A stretch of 64,000 bases of DNA from Sphingobacterium spiritivorum (GCF_016725325.1 NZ_CP068083.1:2232001-2296000), one strand, 5' to 3'; shown: positions 38,637 to 48,702, numbered from the stretch's first letter. Translations and numbers: made by a program. The notes: generated by a model from the letters alone, not told the origin.

Positions 38637-38669
38637 GGTAAACCGTAAACTGGTTTACCAGGGTTTTTT
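38637..38669 (+). terminator. Hairpin with T run after rpsN, terminator/attenuator
   Basis: GGTAAACC (38637-38644) and GGTTTACC (38652-38659) form an 8-base-pair stem with a 7-base loop, followed by AGGGTTTTTTGTTTT. It has the form of an intrinsic terminator yet begins about where the internal promoter would start transcription. Confidence 0.75.
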
Positions 38670-38747
38670 GTTTTGCATTTTTTAACCGACAAAAGGTCTA
38701 GGACTTGGAAGAGTCTGTGGAAACCATTGTCACAATTTTATTATATA

Positions 38748-39146
38748 ATGAATACAGATCCAATAGCGGATTACCTTACACGAGTAAGGAATGCCATCAA
38801 GGCCAACCACAGGGTTGTTGAAATTCCTGCATCGAACCTTAAGAAAGAAATTACCAAAGTTCTTTTCGACAAAGGTTACATTGCTAACTACAAATTCGAA
38901 GACAGTGCAGTTCAGGGAACAATCAAAATTGCATTGAAGTACAATCCAATTAGCAAAATTCCGGCTATTCGCACATTGACTCGTGTGAGTAAACCTGGTT
39001 TAAGAAAGTATGCAAGTGTTGACAACTTACCTCGTGTTTTGAACGGACTGGGTATCGCGATCTTATCTACTTCTAAAGGAGTAATGACAGATAAAGAAGC
39101 CCGTGTTCAGAATGTTGGCGGAGAAGTTTTATGTTACGTTTATTAA
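38748..39146 (+). CDS. rpsH: 30S ribosomal protein S8
   Basis: A central 16S rRNA-binding protein; in E. coli it represses the spc operon. The start at 38748 ([19 protein letters not shown]) gives 132 residues; the frame extends upstream to 38673 without family similarity. The C-terminal signature [21 protein letters not shown] is intact. It has its own promoter. Confidence 0.97.
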   Translation: MNTDPIADYLTRVRNAIKANHRVVEIPASNLKKEITKVLFDKGYIANYKFEDSAVQGTIKIALKYNPISKIPAIRTLTRVSKPGLRKYASVDNLPRVLNGLGIAILSTSKGVMTDKEARVQNVGGEVLCYVY

Positions 39147-39166
39147 TCTAGGAAAAACACACAGAG

Positions 39167-39721
39167 ATGTCAAGAATTGGAAAAGCGCCTGTCGCTATAC
39201 CTGCTGGAGTAACTGTTGCGGTATCTGACAAAAATTTAGTTACTGTAAAAGGCCCAAAAGGTGAATTATCACAACAAATTGATCGTGACATTAAAGTTGC
39301 TCAGGAAGATGGTAACATCGTAGTAACTCGTCCAACAGATCAGAAAAAACACAAAGCATTACACGGATTGTACCGTTCTTTATTGAACAACATGGTAATC
39401 GGTGTTACAGAAGGTTACAAAACTACACAAGAGTTAGTCGGTGTGGGTTACCGTGCTTCAAGTAATGGTAATACATTAGAGTTAACATTAGGTTTCTCTC
39501 ACCAGATCGTTTTTGTATTGCCACAGGAAATTAAAGTATCAACTACTGCTGAGAAAGGTAAAAACCCTACTATCACATTAGAATCTATCGACAAACAACT
39601 GATCGGTCAAGTTGCAGCGAAAATCCGTAGCTTCCGTGCACCAGAGCCATACAAAGGTAAAGGTATCAAGTTTGAAGGTGAAGTTTTAAGAAGAAAAGCA
39701 GGTAAATCAGCTAAAAAATAA
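39167..39721 (+). CDS. rplF: 50S ribosomal protein L6
   Basis: A two-domain protein near the factor-binding site, 184 residues. [17 protein letters not shown] is the typical start and [26 protein letters not shown] the typical end. Spaced 20 bases from rpsH and 5 from rplR. Confidence 0.97.
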   Translation: MSRIGKAPVAIPAGVTVAVSDKNLVTVKGPKGELSQQIDRDIKVAQEDGNIVVTRPTDQKKHKALHGLYRSLLNNMVIGVTEGYKTTQELVGVGYRASSNGNTLELTLGFSHQIVFVLPQEIKVSTTAEKGKNPTITLESIDKQLIGQVAAKIRSFRAPEPYKGKGIKFEGEVLRRKAGKSAKK

Positions 39722-39726
39722 TAACC

Positions 39727-40080
39727 ATGGCAGGACATAAATCAAGTCGCAGAGAGCGAATCAAAAAAGGAATAAGAAAACACCTTGCTGGATCAGCTGA
39801 GCGTCCACGCTTATCAGTTTTTAGAAGTAACAAAGGTATCTATGCTCAAATCATCGATGACGTAGCAGGCGTAACATTAGTTTCGGCTTCAAGCGCATCT
39901 AAAGATTTCGCAGCATCAGGTAACAAAGTAGATCAATCTAAAGCTGTTGGTAAATTGGTGGCTGAAAAAGCAGTCGCAGCAGGTATTAATAAAGTAGTTT
40001 TTGACCGTAATGGGTACTTATACCATGGCCGTATCAAATCTTTGGCTGAAGGTGCTCGCGAAGGCGGTTTAGACTTTTAA
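39727..40080 (+). CDS. rplR: 50S ribosomal protein L18
   Basis: Binds 5S rRNA with L5. The 117 residues include [20 protein letters not shown] and [28 protein letters not shown], the C-terminal signature. Confidence 0.97.
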   Translation: MAGHKSSRRERIKKGIRKHLAGSAERPRLSVFRSNKGIYAQIIDDVAGVTLVSASSASKDFAASGNKVDQSKAVGKLVAEKAVAAGINKVVFDRNGYLYHGRIKSLAEGAREGGLDF

Positions 40081-40092
40081 TCAAAAGAAGAA

Positions 40093-40611
40093 ATGGCATT
40101 AAGCAATATAAAAAGAGTAAAATCAAGCGAGATTGAACTAAAAGATCGCTTAGTAAGTATCCAACGTGTAGCAAAAGTTACTAAAGGTGGTCGTACTTTT
40201 AGTTTCTCAGCTATCGTAGTAGTTGGTGATGAAAACGGTATCGTAGGATACGGACTTGGTAAAGCTAAAGAGGTAACTGAAGCAATTACTAAAGGTATCG
40301 ATGACGCTAAAAAGAACCTGGTAAAAGTTCCTATCATCAAAGGTACTGTACCTCACCCTCAGTATGGTAAATACTCAGGTGGTTCAGTATTGATCAAACC
40401 AGCAGTTCACGGTACAGGAGTACTAGCCGGTGGTGCTATGCGTGCAGTATTGGAGAGTGCGGGTATCACAGACGTATTGGCAAAATCATTAGGTTCTTCT
40501 AACCCACATAACGTGGTAAAAGCAACTGTTGACGCTTTAGCTAATATGCGTGATGCATATACAGTGGCACAGCACCGCGGTGTCGATTTAAATAAAGTAT
40601 TTAACGGTTAA
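40093..40611 (+). CDS. rpsE: 30S ribosomal protein S5
   Basis: Contributes to decoding accuracy and the mRNA entry pore. The 172 residues include the double-stranded RNA-binding-like domain with [28 protein letters not shown] and the C-terminal [15 protein letters not shown]. Confidence 0.97.
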   Translation: MALSNIKRVKSSEIELKDRLVSIQRVAKVTKGGRTFSFSAIVVVGDENGIVGYGLGKAKEVTEAITKGIDDAKKNLVKVPIIKGTVPHPQYGKYSGGSVLIKPAVHGTGVLAGGAMRAVLESAGITDVLAKSLGSSNPHNVVKATVDALANMRDAYTVAQHRGVDLNKVFNG

Positions 40612-40616
40612 TTATC

Positions 40617-40796
40617 ATGGCAAAAATCAAAATCACCCAGATAAAGAGCGTTATCGACAGAAGCGAGCGCCAAAAGAAAACTATTGAGGCATTAGGTTTG
40701 AAACGTATCAACCACTCAGTAGAAGTAGAAGCTACGCCATCCATCATCGGAATGGTAAGAAAAGTGAATCACTTAGTAGCTATCGAAGCAATTTAA
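40617..40796 (+). CDS. rpmD: 50S ribosomal protein L30
   Basis: A short gene encoding 59 residues, starting MAKIKITQIKSVIDRSERQK and containing TIEALGLKRINHSVEVEATPSIIGMVRKVNHLV, the L30 signature. It begins 5 bases after the rpsE stop. Position between rpsE and rplO matches the standard spc order. Confidence 0.96.
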   Translation: MAKIKITQIKSVIDRSERQKKTIEALGLKRINHSVEVEATPSIIGMVRKVNHLVAIEAI

Positions 40797-40805
40797 TTTT
40801 GACTT

Positions 40806-40830
40806 TGGAAAGAGCATCACACTCTTTCCA
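40806..40830 (+). repeat. Hairpin between rpmD and rplO
   Basis: A 9-base-pair perfect stem (TGGAAAGAG and complement) with a 7-base loop CATCACA, followed by TTGCATTTTTATTT. It could be a weak terminator or an RNA-processing site in the 109-base gap. Confidence 0.65.
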
Positions 40831-40905
40831 TTGCATTTTTATTTATTATCTCATCGTTAGGACCTGTTTAGTGAGAGCGAAGGCCTGACACAATTTAGTT
40901 TTAAA

Positions 40906-41352
40906 ATGAACTTAAGTAATTTAAGACCAGCAAAGGGTTCAGTAAAGAGTAGCAAACGTATCGGTCGTGGTACAGGATCAGGCCGTGGTGGTACATCTAC
41001 ACGTGGTCACAAAGGAGCGGGTTCCCGTTCTGGTCACAGTACTAAAATCGGTTTTGAAGGTGGTCAAATGCCTTTACAACGTCGTGTTCCTAAATTTGGT
41101 TTCAAAAACATTAACCGCGTAGAGTACAATGGTGTAAACCTTGACGCTGTACAGGCTCTGATTGAGAAATTCAATTTGACAACTGTAGACTTTGAAGCAT
41201 TAGTAGCTCACGGTTTAGCATCTAAAAATGATAAAGTAAAAATTTTAGGTCGTGGTGAGTTAACAGCTAAAGTTGAAGTTAAAGCACACGCTTTCTCCGC
41301 TACTGCTCAAAAAGCTATTGAAGCAGCTGGTGGTTCTATCGTTAAACTTTAA
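40906..41352 (+). CDS. rplO: 50S ribosomal protein L15
   Basis: A 148-residue assembly protein. The Gly/Arg-rich N-terminal extension (KRIGRGTGSGRGGTSTRGHKG) and FEGGQMPLQRRVPKFGF are characteristic. Only 3 bases separate it from secY, a conserved junction. Confidence 0.97.
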   Translation: MNLSNLRPAKGSVKSSKRIGRGTGSGRGGTSTRGHKGAGSRSGHSTKIGFEGGQMPLQRRVPKFGFKNINRVEYNGVNLDAVQALIEKFNLTTVDFEALVAHGLASKNDKVKILGRGELTAKVEVKAHAFSATAQKAIEAAGGSIVKL

Positions 41353-41355
41353 TAC

Positions 41356-42696
41356 ATGAAGAAACTAATCACAACCTTAACCAATATTTGGAAAATTGAA
41401 GATCTGCGCAATCGTATCCTGAATACATTGCTTTTTCTTCTGATTTACCGTGTTGGATGTCATATAGTATTACCAGGAGTTAACCCTGCTGCTTTAGCTT
41501 CAGGCCACAAAGAAGGCCTTTTAGGGTTGTTGGATATGTTTGCGGGAGGATCATTCTCCCGTTCAGCTATTTTTGCTCTCGGAGTAATGCCTTATATCTC
41601 GGCATCCATCGTTGTCCAGTTACTGGGCATTGCTGTACCTTATTTCCAGAAAATGCAAAAGGAAGGAGAGTCTGGTCGTAAAAAAATGAACCAGATTACT
41701 CGTTATCTGACATTGGCAATCACGCTTGTTCAGGCTGTCGCTTATGTGAAAACGCAAATCGAACCAGGTGCAAGAATAATTGCTGATCCGATGTTTACGA
41801 TCCTTTCTACTTTTGTTTTGACTGCAGGTACTTTATTCGTGATGTGGCTCGGGGAGAAAATTACGGATAAAGGTATCGGTAATGGTATCTCATTGATTAT
41901 CATGGCAGGTATTATTGCACAATTACCAAGTGGTATTACAGCAGAATGGGTAACGCGTATGAGCCCTAACGGTGGTGGACCTATTCCATTGTTGTTGGAG
42001 TTCCTTGCTTTATTCTTTGTTGTTATATTTACCATTTTGATTGTTCAGGGTGTTCGTAAGATACCTGTACAATATGCTAAGAAAATCGTAGGTAACAAGC
42101 AAGTAGGTGGTGTAAGACAGTACATTCCTTTGAAAGTGAATGCGGCTGGTGTAATGCCAATCATTTTCGCTCAGGCGATCATGTTTGTGCCTATGTCATT
42201 AAGCCAGTTTTTCCCTGGTATGCAATCGGACTTTTTAACTTCTTTAAGTAACTATACTTCTGTAGCGTATAATGTGACTTTTGCAGTGTTGATCATTGCG
42301 TTTACATTCTTCTATACAGCGATCATGGTTAACCCTCAGCAAATGTCTGAGGATATGAAGAAAAACGGAGGATTCATTCCCGGAATCAAACCTGGATATG
42401 ATACAAACCTGTATATCGACAGAGTGATTTCTAATATCACTTTCCCGGGTGCAGTGTTTCTTGCTATCATTGCAATATTGCCGGCAATTGCGAGTTTATT
42501 TGGAATCAATAATCAATTTGCCCACTTCTATGGAGGTACGTCATTGTTGATTTTGGTTGGTGTGGTATTGGATACTTTGCAACAGATCGAAAGCCATTTG
42601 TTAATGCGTCATTACGATGGATTGATGAAAACAGGCCGTATCAAAGGACGTTCTACGTCTGCGACGGTTGAAGGTATTGATCAGTCAGCAATATAA
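41356..42696 (+). CDS. secY: Protein translocase channel SecY
   Basis: The inner-membrane channel of the Sec pathway, 446 residues with ten predicted transmembrane helices. Recognisable segments are RVGCHIVLPGV in helix 1, the plug/GLLGLLDMFAGGSFSRSAIFALGVMPYISASI region, and the cytoplasmic loops with VRKIPVQYAKK and KPGYDTNLYIDRV. adk, often found next, is missing; map follows directly after 11 bases. Confidence 0.97.
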   Translation: MKKLITTLTNIWKIEDLRNRILNTLLFLLIYRVGCHIVLPGVNPAALASGHKEGLLGLLDMFAGGSFSRSAIFALGVMPYISASIVVQLLGIAVPYFQKMQKEGESGRKKMNQITRYLTLAITLVQAVAYVKTQIEPGARIIADPMFTILSTFVLTAGTLFVMWLGEKITDKGIGNGISLIIMAGIIAQLPSGITAEWVTRMSPNGGGPIPLLLEFLALFFVVIFTILIVQGVRKIPVQYAKKIVGNKQVGGVRQYIPLKVNAAGVMPIIFAQAIMFVPMSLSQFFPGMQSDFLTSLSNYTSVAYNVTFAVLIIAFTFFYTAIMVNPQQMSEDMKKNGGFIPGIKPGYDTNLYIDRVISNITFPGAVFLAIIAILPAIASLFGINNQFAHFYGGTSLLILVGVVLDTLQQIESHLLMRHYDGLMKTGRIKGRSTSATVEGIDQSAI

Positions 42697-42707
42697 TTTT
42701 CTTTAGC

Positions 42708-43490
42708 ATGTCTAAAGTATATTACAAATCAGAGGAAGAAATAGAGCAGGTGCGTAAATCAGCAGATGTGCTGTCGCAGTTGCTTGGTGAAGTAGCCAAG
42801 GTTATCAAACCTGGTATCACCACCTTATCTCTTGATAAATTAGCTTATGATTTTATCCATGATAATGGAGGGACGCCAGCGTTTCTAAATTATCATGGAT
42901 TCCCATACTCACTTTGTATTTCTGTTAACGATCAGATTGTTCACGGATTCCCGAGTGAGTACGTCATAAAAGACGGTGATTTGGTTTCTGTCGATGGAGG
43001 TGTAAACCTCAATGGTTTTATCAGCGATTCTGCTTATACTTTCGGAGTCGGTGAGATCAGTGCAGAAGCTCAGCAGCTGTTGGATGTGACAAAGGAATCA
43101 TTAAATCGCGGAGTTGCGCAGGCAGTGGCGGGAAAACGAGTAGGAGATATCTCTTCAGCAGTTCAGGAATATGTCGCTCCTTATAACTATGGTATTGTCA
43201 AAGAACTGGTAGGTCATGGTGTGGGATTCCACCTGCATGAAAAACCTGAAGTGCCAAACTATGGTAAAAGAGGATCCGGACCTAAATTAGAACAAGGATT
43301 GGTCATTTGTATCGAACCGATGATTAATGCAGGAAAGGCCGGAGTGAAATTCTGGGATGATGGCTGGACAGTGAGTACTGTCGACGGAAAGTTATCCGCG
43401 CACTTTGAACAAATGGTGGCAATACGTAAGGGAGAACCTGATGTGTTGTTGACATTTGAACATGTAGAGAAAGTTTTGAACAAAAAGTAA
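42708..43490 (+). CDS. map: Methionine aminopeptidase, type I
   Basis: Removes the initiator methionine from new proteins. At 260 residues it is the short type I form. Metal ligands can be seen in SVDGGVNLNGFISDSAYTF (two Asp), GHGVGFHLHEKPEVPN (His), CIEPMI (Glu) and HFEQM (Glu). Located between secY and infA as in many bacteria. Confidence 0.96.
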   Translation: MSKVYYKSEEEIEQVRKSADVLSQLLGEVAKVIKPGITTLSLDKLAYDFIHDNGGTPAFLNYHGFPYSLCISVNDQIVHGFPSEYVIKDGDLVSVDGGVNLNGFISDSAYTFGVGEISAEAQQLLDVTKESLNRGVAQAVAGKRVGDISSAVQEYVAPYNYGIVKELVGHGVGFHLHEKPEVPNYGKRGSGPKLEQGLVICIEPMINAGKAGVKFWDDGWTVSTVDGKLSAHFEQMVAIRKGEPDVLLTFEHVEKVLNKK

Positions 43491-43520
43491 TTGATTTACA
43501 ATTATTTTTATTTATCTTTG
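43491..43520 (+). promoter_or_regulatory. Promoter upstream of infA
   Basis: TTG (43491-43493), 19 bases, TATCTTTG (43513-43520), a full consensus match in the 76-base gap between map and infA. A small inverted repeat (CCTG/CAGG, 43525-43538) begins where transcription should start. Confidence 0.87.
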
Positions 43521-43566
43521 CACTCCTGTTTGTGCAGGCTATTTAACAGTTAATAATCAAGAATAT

Positions 43567-43785
43567 ATGGCTAAACAAGCCTCAATAGAACAAGATGGAA
43601 TAATTAGAGAGGCACTTTCTAATGCAATGTTCAGAGTAGAGTTGGAAAATGGGCATGAGATTATTGCTCACATTTCAGGTAAAATGCGGATGCATTATAT
43701 CAAAATTCTTCCTGGAGATAAAGTAAAATTAGAAATGTCTCCTTACGATTTAACTAAAGGACGTATTACTTACCGTTACAAATAG
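43567..43785 (+). CDS. infA: Translation initiation factor IF-1
   Basis: A 72-residue OB-fold protein that binds the A site during initiation. [32 protein letters not shown] and [33 protein letters not shown] are standard. It has its own promoter and leads into rpmJ-rpsM-rpsK-rpsD-rpoA-rplQ. Confidence 0.97.
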   Translation: MAKQASIEQDGIIREALSNAMFRVELENGHEIIAHISGKMRMHYIKILPGDKVKLEMSPYDLTKGRITYRYK

Positions 43786-43825
43786 GTAATACAGGCTTGG
43801 TTTACAGCTTTTAAAAATATAGATC

Positions 43826-43942
43826 ATGAAAGTAAGAGCATCAATAAAAAAACGCAGCGCGGATTGCAAAATCATCCGTCGTAAAGGAAAAGTTTTTGTA
43901 ATTAACAAAAAGAACCCTAAGTACAAGCAACGTCAAGGGTAA
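43826..43942 (+). CDS. rpmJ: 50S ribosomal protein L36, zinc-free form
   Basis: A 38-residue protein, [20 protein letters not shown] to NPKYKQRQG, too short for most gene callers. Of the zinc ligands of the usual form (three Cys and one His) only C14 remains: position 11 is Arg, position 27 Asn and the His is Tyr or Lys, so this is a non-zinc form. Position between infA and rpsM is the conserved one. Confidence 0.95.
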   Translation: MKVRASIKKRSADCKIIRRKGKVFVINKKNPKYKQRQG

Positions 43943-43969
43943 TTATTAAAAATAATCGCTTAATAATAT

Positions 43970-44347
<378 letters not shown>

Positions 44348-44357
44348 TAATTAAGAA

Positions 44358-44747
44358 ATGGCTAAAACTAAAAAAGCTACAAAAAAACGTATCGTTGTTA
44401 TTGAGTCTGTTGGTCAAGCTCACATTAACGCAACGTTCAACAATATCATTGTAACTTTGACAAACAACCAAGGTCAGACTATTTCTTGGTCAAGCGCTGG
44501 TAAGATGGGCTTCAGAGGTTCTAAAAAGAACACTCCGTATGCAGCTTCTCAAGCAGCTTCTGACTGTGGTAAAGTTGCGCATGACCTGGGATTGCGTAAA
44601 GTTGAAGTATTCGTTAAAGGACCTGGTGCAGGACGTGAGTCTGCAATCAGAACATTACAAACTGTAGGAATCGATGTGACTACTATCAAAGATATCACTC
44701 CACTTCCACACAACGGTTGTCGTCCTCCAAAACGTAGAAGAGTATAA
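44358..44747 (+). CDS. rpsK: 30S ribosomal protein S11
   Basis: A 129-residue platform protein. [22 protein letters not shown] and the C-terminal [18 protein letters not shown] are diagnostic. Starts 10 bases after rpsM. Confidence 0.98.
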   Translation: MAKTKKATKKRIVVIESVGQAHINATFNNIIVTLTNNQGQTISWSSAGKMGFRGSKKNTPYAASQAASDCGKVAHDLGLRKVEVFVKGPGAGRESAIRTLQTVGIDVTTIKDITPLPHNGCRPPKRRRV

Positions 44748-44807
44748 TAATTTTAAAGATAAGATTCGTCAGCTATAGGTTGACTGATACTTTAAACGAA
44801 ACAAAAA

Positions 44808-45416
44808 ATGGCTAGATATACAGGACCTAAGTCCAAAATTGCCCGTAAATTCAGAGAGCCGATCTTCGGCCCGGATAAAGCGCTAGAAAAGAAAAATTAT
44901 CCTCCAGGCCAACACGGTCCATCAAAGCGCAGAGGAAAACAATCTGAATATGCTATTCAGTTGTTAGAGAAACAAAAAGCAAAATACACTTACGGTGTAT
45001 TAGAGCGTCAGTTTTCAAACTTATTCGTGAAAGCTGCAGCTAAACATGGTATTACAGGTGAGAACTTCTTGAAATTATTAGAAGCTCGTTTAGATAACAC
45101 TGTATACCGTTTAGGTATCGCTCCTACTCGTGCTGCTGCCCGTCAGTTAGTATCTCACAAGCACATCACTGTAAATGGTGGTGTTGTTAATATCCCTTCA
45201 TACAGTCTGCGTCCAGGTGATGTGATCGCTGTACGTGAACGTTCACAGTCTTTAGAAGCTGTAACTACTTCAATAGAAGGTAGAAAGATTAACAAATTTG
45301 CTTGGTTAGAGTGGAATGCAAATGAGTTCAAAGGTACTTTTTTAAGTTACCCTGAAAGAACTGATATTCCAGAGAACATCAAAGAGAACTTAATCGTAGA
45401 GTTATACTCTAAATAA
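44808..45416 (+). CDS. rpsD: 30S ribosomal protein S4
   Basis: A 16S rRNA assembly initiator of 202 residues. The N-terminal region [21 protein letters not shown] and the S4 RNA-binding domain [31 protein letters not shown] are standard. In E. coli S4 represses the alpha operon; here no such site is claimed. A hairpin lies in the gap before rpoA. Confidence 0.98.
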   Translation: MARYTGPKSKIARKFREPIFGPDKALEKKNYPPGQHGPSKRRGKQSEYAIQLLEKQKAKYTYGVLERQFSNLFVKAAAKHGITGENFLKLLEARLDNTVYRLGIAPTRAAARQLVSHKHITVNGGVVNIPSYSLRPGDVIAVRERSQSLEAVTTSIEGRKINKFAWLEWNANEFKGTFLSYPERTDIPENIKENLIVELYSK

Positions 45417-45428
45417 TAAATAAAGATA

Positions 45429-45462
45429 GGATCATGCATAATCATACGGTTATGCATTATCC
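45429..45462 (+). repeat. Hairpin between rpsD and rpoA
   Basis: GGAT-C-ATGCATAA pairs with TTATGCAT-T-ATCC around the loop TCATACGG, a 12-base-pair stem with one internal mismatch. The following bases are TGTTTGTATAC, not a strong T run. Confidence 0.7.
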
Positions 45463-45511
45463 TGTTTGTATACATAAGTATTATTACAAATAAAACTTTA
45501 ATAGAAATTAA

Positions 45512-46504
45512 ATGGCAATTTTAGCATTTCAAAGACCGGATAAAGTTATCATGCAAAAATCAACTGATTTTGATGGTACGTTCGAATTTCGTCCATTAGA
45601 ACCAGGATTTGGCGTGACAATTGGTAATGCTTTGCGCCGTATTTTATTGTCCTCATTAGAAGGATATGCAATTACGTCGATAAGGTTTTCAGGAGTTTCT
45701 CATGAATTTTCTACTATTAAAGGTGTAGTAGAAGATGTAACTGAGATTATCTTGAACTTGAAGCAGGTTCGTTTCAAAAAGACTGGTGAACAAGGTGATA
45801 GCGAAAAAATATTTGTAGTAATCAATGGGCAAGAGCAATTCTTAGCCGGCGATATCACTAAATTCTCTAACAATTTTACAGTTCTTAATCCTGATTTTGT
45901 TGTTTGCAACATGGATAGCTCTGTAACTATTGAAGTTGAATTGAGCGTTGCTAAGGGACGTGGATATGTTAATGCTGAGGAGAATAAAGTAACGGACGGA
46001 CCAGTAGGTCTGATCGCGATCGACTCTATCTTTACTCCGATTAAGAATGTTAAATATACCATTGAGAACTACCGTGTAGAACAAAAAACTGACTACGAGA
46101 AATTGTTGTTAGACATCACTACTGATGGTTCTATTCACCCAGAGGATGCTTTGAAAGAAGCAGCTAAGATTTTGATCCAACACTTCATGTTATTCTCTGA
46201 CGAGAATATGCTATTGGAATCTCAAACAAAAGAAGAGACTAAAGTAGTAGACGAAGAAATCTTACATATGCGTAAGATCCTTAAAACTGAATTAGTAGAT
46301 CTTGATCTTTCAGTTCGTGCATTGAACTGTCTTAAAGCTGCTGATATTCGCACATTAGCAGAGTTAGTTACATACGACGTTGCTGATATGTTGAAATTCA
46401 GAAACTTTGGTAAAAAATCTTTAAGCGAAATCCAGGAATTGGTAAAATCGAAAGGTTTATCATTCGGAATGAACTTGTCTAAATTCAAGTTAGACGAAGA
46501 ATAA
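45512..46504 (+). CDS. rpoA: RNA polymerase alpha subunit
   Basis: The 330-residue scaffold subunit for RNA polymerase assembly. The N-terminal domain includes [26 protein letters not shown]; after a linker the C-terminal domain ([25 protein letters not shown]...[13 protein letters not shown]) carries the DNA- and activator-contacting surface. Standard position between rpsD and rplQ. Confidence 0.98.
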   Translation: MAILAFQRPDKVIMQKSTDFDGTFEFRPLEPGFGVTIGNALRRILLSSLEGYAITSIRFSGVSHEFSTIKGVVEDVTEIILNLKQVRFKKTGEQGDSEKIFVVINGQEQFLAGDITKFSNNFTVLNPDFVVCNMDSSVTIEVELSVAKGRGYVNAEENKVTDGPVGLIAIDSIFTPIKNVKYTIENYRVEQKTDYEKLLLDITTDGSIHPEDALKEAAKILIQHFMLFSDENMLLESQTKEETKVVDEEILHMRKILKTELVDLDLSVRALNCLKAADIRTLAELVTYDVADMLKFRNFGKKSLSEIQELVKSKGLSFGMNLSKFKLDEE

Positions 46505-46657
46505 TAATTAATTTAAATTAAGCGACCTGTTGCATAATTCCCCTTAGCGGGATGGATGAGCCGGAGGTACCTTAAAAGATAATTCATACAAGAGTCTTTT
46601 TAGGATTCCGGGTCTTTATTCAGAAAAAGGACGGTATGCACAAACAACATTAAAAAA

Positions 46658-47407
46658 ATGAGACACGGAAAAAAAGTAAACCACTTAGGCCGCACTGATA
46701 GCCATAGAAAAGCGTTATTAGCAAACATGGCTACATCATTGATCAAACACAAACGTATTACTACTACTTTGGCTAAAGCTAAAGCTTTACGTACTTATGT
46801 TGAGCCTTTGATCACAAAATCAAAAGACGATACAACTCACTCACGTCGTACAGTTTTCTCTTACCTGAAAGATAAAGATGCTGTCACTATCTTATTCCGT
46901 GAGATCTCTGAGAAAGTAGCAAATCGTCCGGGTGGTTACACTCGTATCATCAAAATGGAAAATCGTCTGGGTGATAATGCTGAAATGGCATTCATCGAGT
47001 TGGTAGACTACAATGAAGTATACGGTGCAACAGCTGCTACGGAAAAGAAAACTACTCGTCGTCGTGGTGGTAAGAAAAAAACTGAAGGTGCAGAAGGTGC
47101 TACTGAAGAAAAACCAACAGCGAAAAAAGCTGCTAAAGCAGAAGTTAAAGCTGATGATTTGACTATCGTAGAAGGTATCGGTCCTAAGATCGCTGAGATC
47201 TTGGTAGGTGCAGGTATCGACACATTTGCTAAATTAGCTTCAGCAGAAGTTTCTAAAATCGAAGAATTACTGGCTGAAGCTGGTTCGAACTACAACACTG
47301 CAGTTCCTACTACATGGCCTGAGCAGGCACAATTAGCTGCTGATGGTAAATTCGAAGAATTGGAAAAACTTAAAGCAGAATTGGACGGCGGTAAAAAAGC
47401 TGAATAA
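46658..47407 (+). CDS. rplQ: 50S ribosomal protein L17 with C-terminal helix-hairpin-helix extension
   Basis: Residues 1 to about 123 are a normal L17 ([32 protein letters not shown]). A Lys/Ala/Glu/Thr-rich linker follows (124-165), then a helix-hairpin-helix domain at about 166-212 ([20 protein letters not shown]) and a [20 protein letters not shown] segment to the end at 249. L17 of E. coli is 127 residues, so half of this protein is an addition. The same kind of domain is known to me as a C-terminal addition on some Bacteroidota/Chlorobi ribosomal proteins. Function is unknown; rRNA or DNA backbone binding is plausible. A 153-base gap precedes it, with no gene. Confidence 0.95.
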   Translation: MRHGKKVNHLGRTDSHRKALLANMATSLIKHKRITTTLAKAKALRTYVEPLITKSKDDTTHSRRTVFSYLKDKDAVTILFREISEKVANRPGGYTRIIKMENRLGDNAEMAFIELVDYNEVYGATAATEKKTTRRRGGKKKTEGAEGATEEKPTAKKAAKAEVKADDLTIVEGIGPKIAEILVGAGIDTFAKLASAEVSKIEELLAEAGSNYNTAVPTTWPEQAQLAADGKFEELEKLKAELDGGKKAE

Positions 47408-47430
47408 TTTTAAGCCATAACGGTACATAA

Positions 47431-47460
47431 AAAAGTCCTCTTATATTCAAGAGGACTTTT
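47431..47460 (+). terminator. Terminator of the ribosomal cluster
   Basis: A 12-base-pair perfect stem (AAAAGTCCTCTT and complement) with loop ATATTC, followed by TTTGTG; 23 bases after the rplQ stop. Confidence 0.93.
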
Positions 47461-47473
47461 TTTGTGTCTTTAA

Positions 47474-47507
47474 TTGTCCTCAATTAGTTTTTACTTATTT
47501 ATATTTG
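47474..47507 (+). promoter_or_regulatory. Candidate promoter of the arginine operon
   Basis: TTG (47474-47476), 23 bases, TATATTTG (47500-47507), at the upper limit of the usual spacing, 47 bases before argD. Confidence 0.6.
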
Positions 47508-47554
47508 TATCTCATTCTGGGGTGGGTACATCCTTATTTTTACTTAAATCATAA

Positions 47555-48691
47555 ATGGACTTATTTAACGTTTATCCCATTAATCCGATCAACATCGTAA
47601 AGGCACAAGGTTCTACGGTGTGGGATGCAGCAGGAAATGCTTATTTAGATCTGTATGGTGGACATGCAGTCATTTCTATTGGACACACTCATCCACATTA
47701 TGTGCGACGATTGACGGATCAGCTTAATGAGATAGGTTTTTATTCCAATTCTGTCGAAATCCCGATTCAAAAAGAACTGGCTCGCTTACTGGGAGAAATA
47801 TCCGGCAAATCAGACTATCATCTGTTCTTATGTAATTCAGGAGCTGAGGCAAATGAAAATGCATTAAAACTGGCTTCATTCTATAATAAACGCAAAAAGA
47901 TAATCTCTTTCACGAAAGCATTTCACGGGCGTACGTCTCTGGCAGTGGCTGCTACGGACAATCCGAATATCGTGGCTCCGGTGAATGAAACAGATAATGT
48001 GGTATTTCTTCCATTTAATGATGAGCAGGCACTGCAACAGGCTTTTGACTCCTTTGGTGAAGAAATATCTTCTGTGATAATAGAAGGCATACAAGGCGTT
48101 GGCGGTATACAGGAAGCTTCTGTTCCATTCCTGAGATTGATCAGATCTTTATGTGATCAGCATAATGCGGTATTCATCGCAGATGCAGTACAGTGTGGTT
48201 ATGGACGTACAGGATCTTTTTATTCTCATGACTATGCAGGTATTGATGCTGATATATATACAATGGCCAAAGGTATGGGAAATGGTTTTCCGATAGGAGC
48301 GATCAGCATTGCTCCGAAGTTTAAAGCTGTCTTTGGGATGTTAGGGACAACTTTCGGTGGAAATCATCTTGCATGTGCAGCTGCAGTGGCTGTGCTTGAA
48401 GTAATAAAACAGGATAACCTGTTAAAAAATGCAGCGGAAATAGGTCAGTATCTGATAACGGAACTGAAAAAAATAGACAGAATCAAAGAAGTAAGAGGAA
48501 GAGGGTTAATGATCGGTATAGATCTTCCGGAAGATCTATCGACACTCAAAAAAGAACTTCTGGAAAAGGAAAAAATCTTTACCGGTGAAGCTAAACCAAA
48601 CGTAATCCGTTTACTTCCGGCATTGAATATAACAAAAGCGCATGCTGATCAATTTTTGGAAGCATTTGATAGAAGATTAAAAGCCCTTTAG
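47555..48691 (+). CDS. argD: Acetyl/succinylornithine aminotransferase
   Basis: A pyridoxal-phosphate enzyme that converts N-acyl-glutamate semialdehyde to N-acylornithine in arginine synthesis. The 378 residues show GHTHPHYV, the phosphate-binding LCNSGAEANENALK, FHGRTSLAVAATD, and the cofactor lysine K239 in TMAKGMGNGFPIGA. It heads a five-gene cluster and starts 47 bases after a candidate promoter. The acyl group (acetyl or succinyl) cannot be read from this gene alone; argF' suggests succinyl. Confidence 0.94.
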   Translation: MDLFNVYPINPINIVKAQGSTVWDAAGNAYLDLYGGHAVISIGHTHPHYVRRLTDQLNEIGFYSNSVEIPIQKELARLLGEISGKSDYHLFLCNSGAEANENALKLASFYNKRKKIISFTKAFHGRTSLAVAATDNPNIVAPVNETDNVVFLPFNDEQALQQAFDSFGEEISSVIIEGIQGVGGIQEASVPFLRLIRSLCDQHNAVFIADAVQCGYGRTGSFYSHDYAGIDADIYTMAKGMGNGFPIGAISIAPKFKAVFGMLGTTFGGNHLACAAAVAVLEVIKQDNLLKNAAEIGQYLITELKKIDRIKEVRGRGLMIGIDLPEDLSTLKKELLEKEKIFTGEAKPNVIRLLPALNITKAHADQFLEAFDRRLKAL

Positions 48692-48702
48692 AATAATAGC
48701 AT

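Noticed and set aside
46505..46657. A separate promoter or small RNA between rpoA and rplQ
   Set aside because: No TTG/TAnnTTTG pair and no strong stem could be found in the 153 bases.
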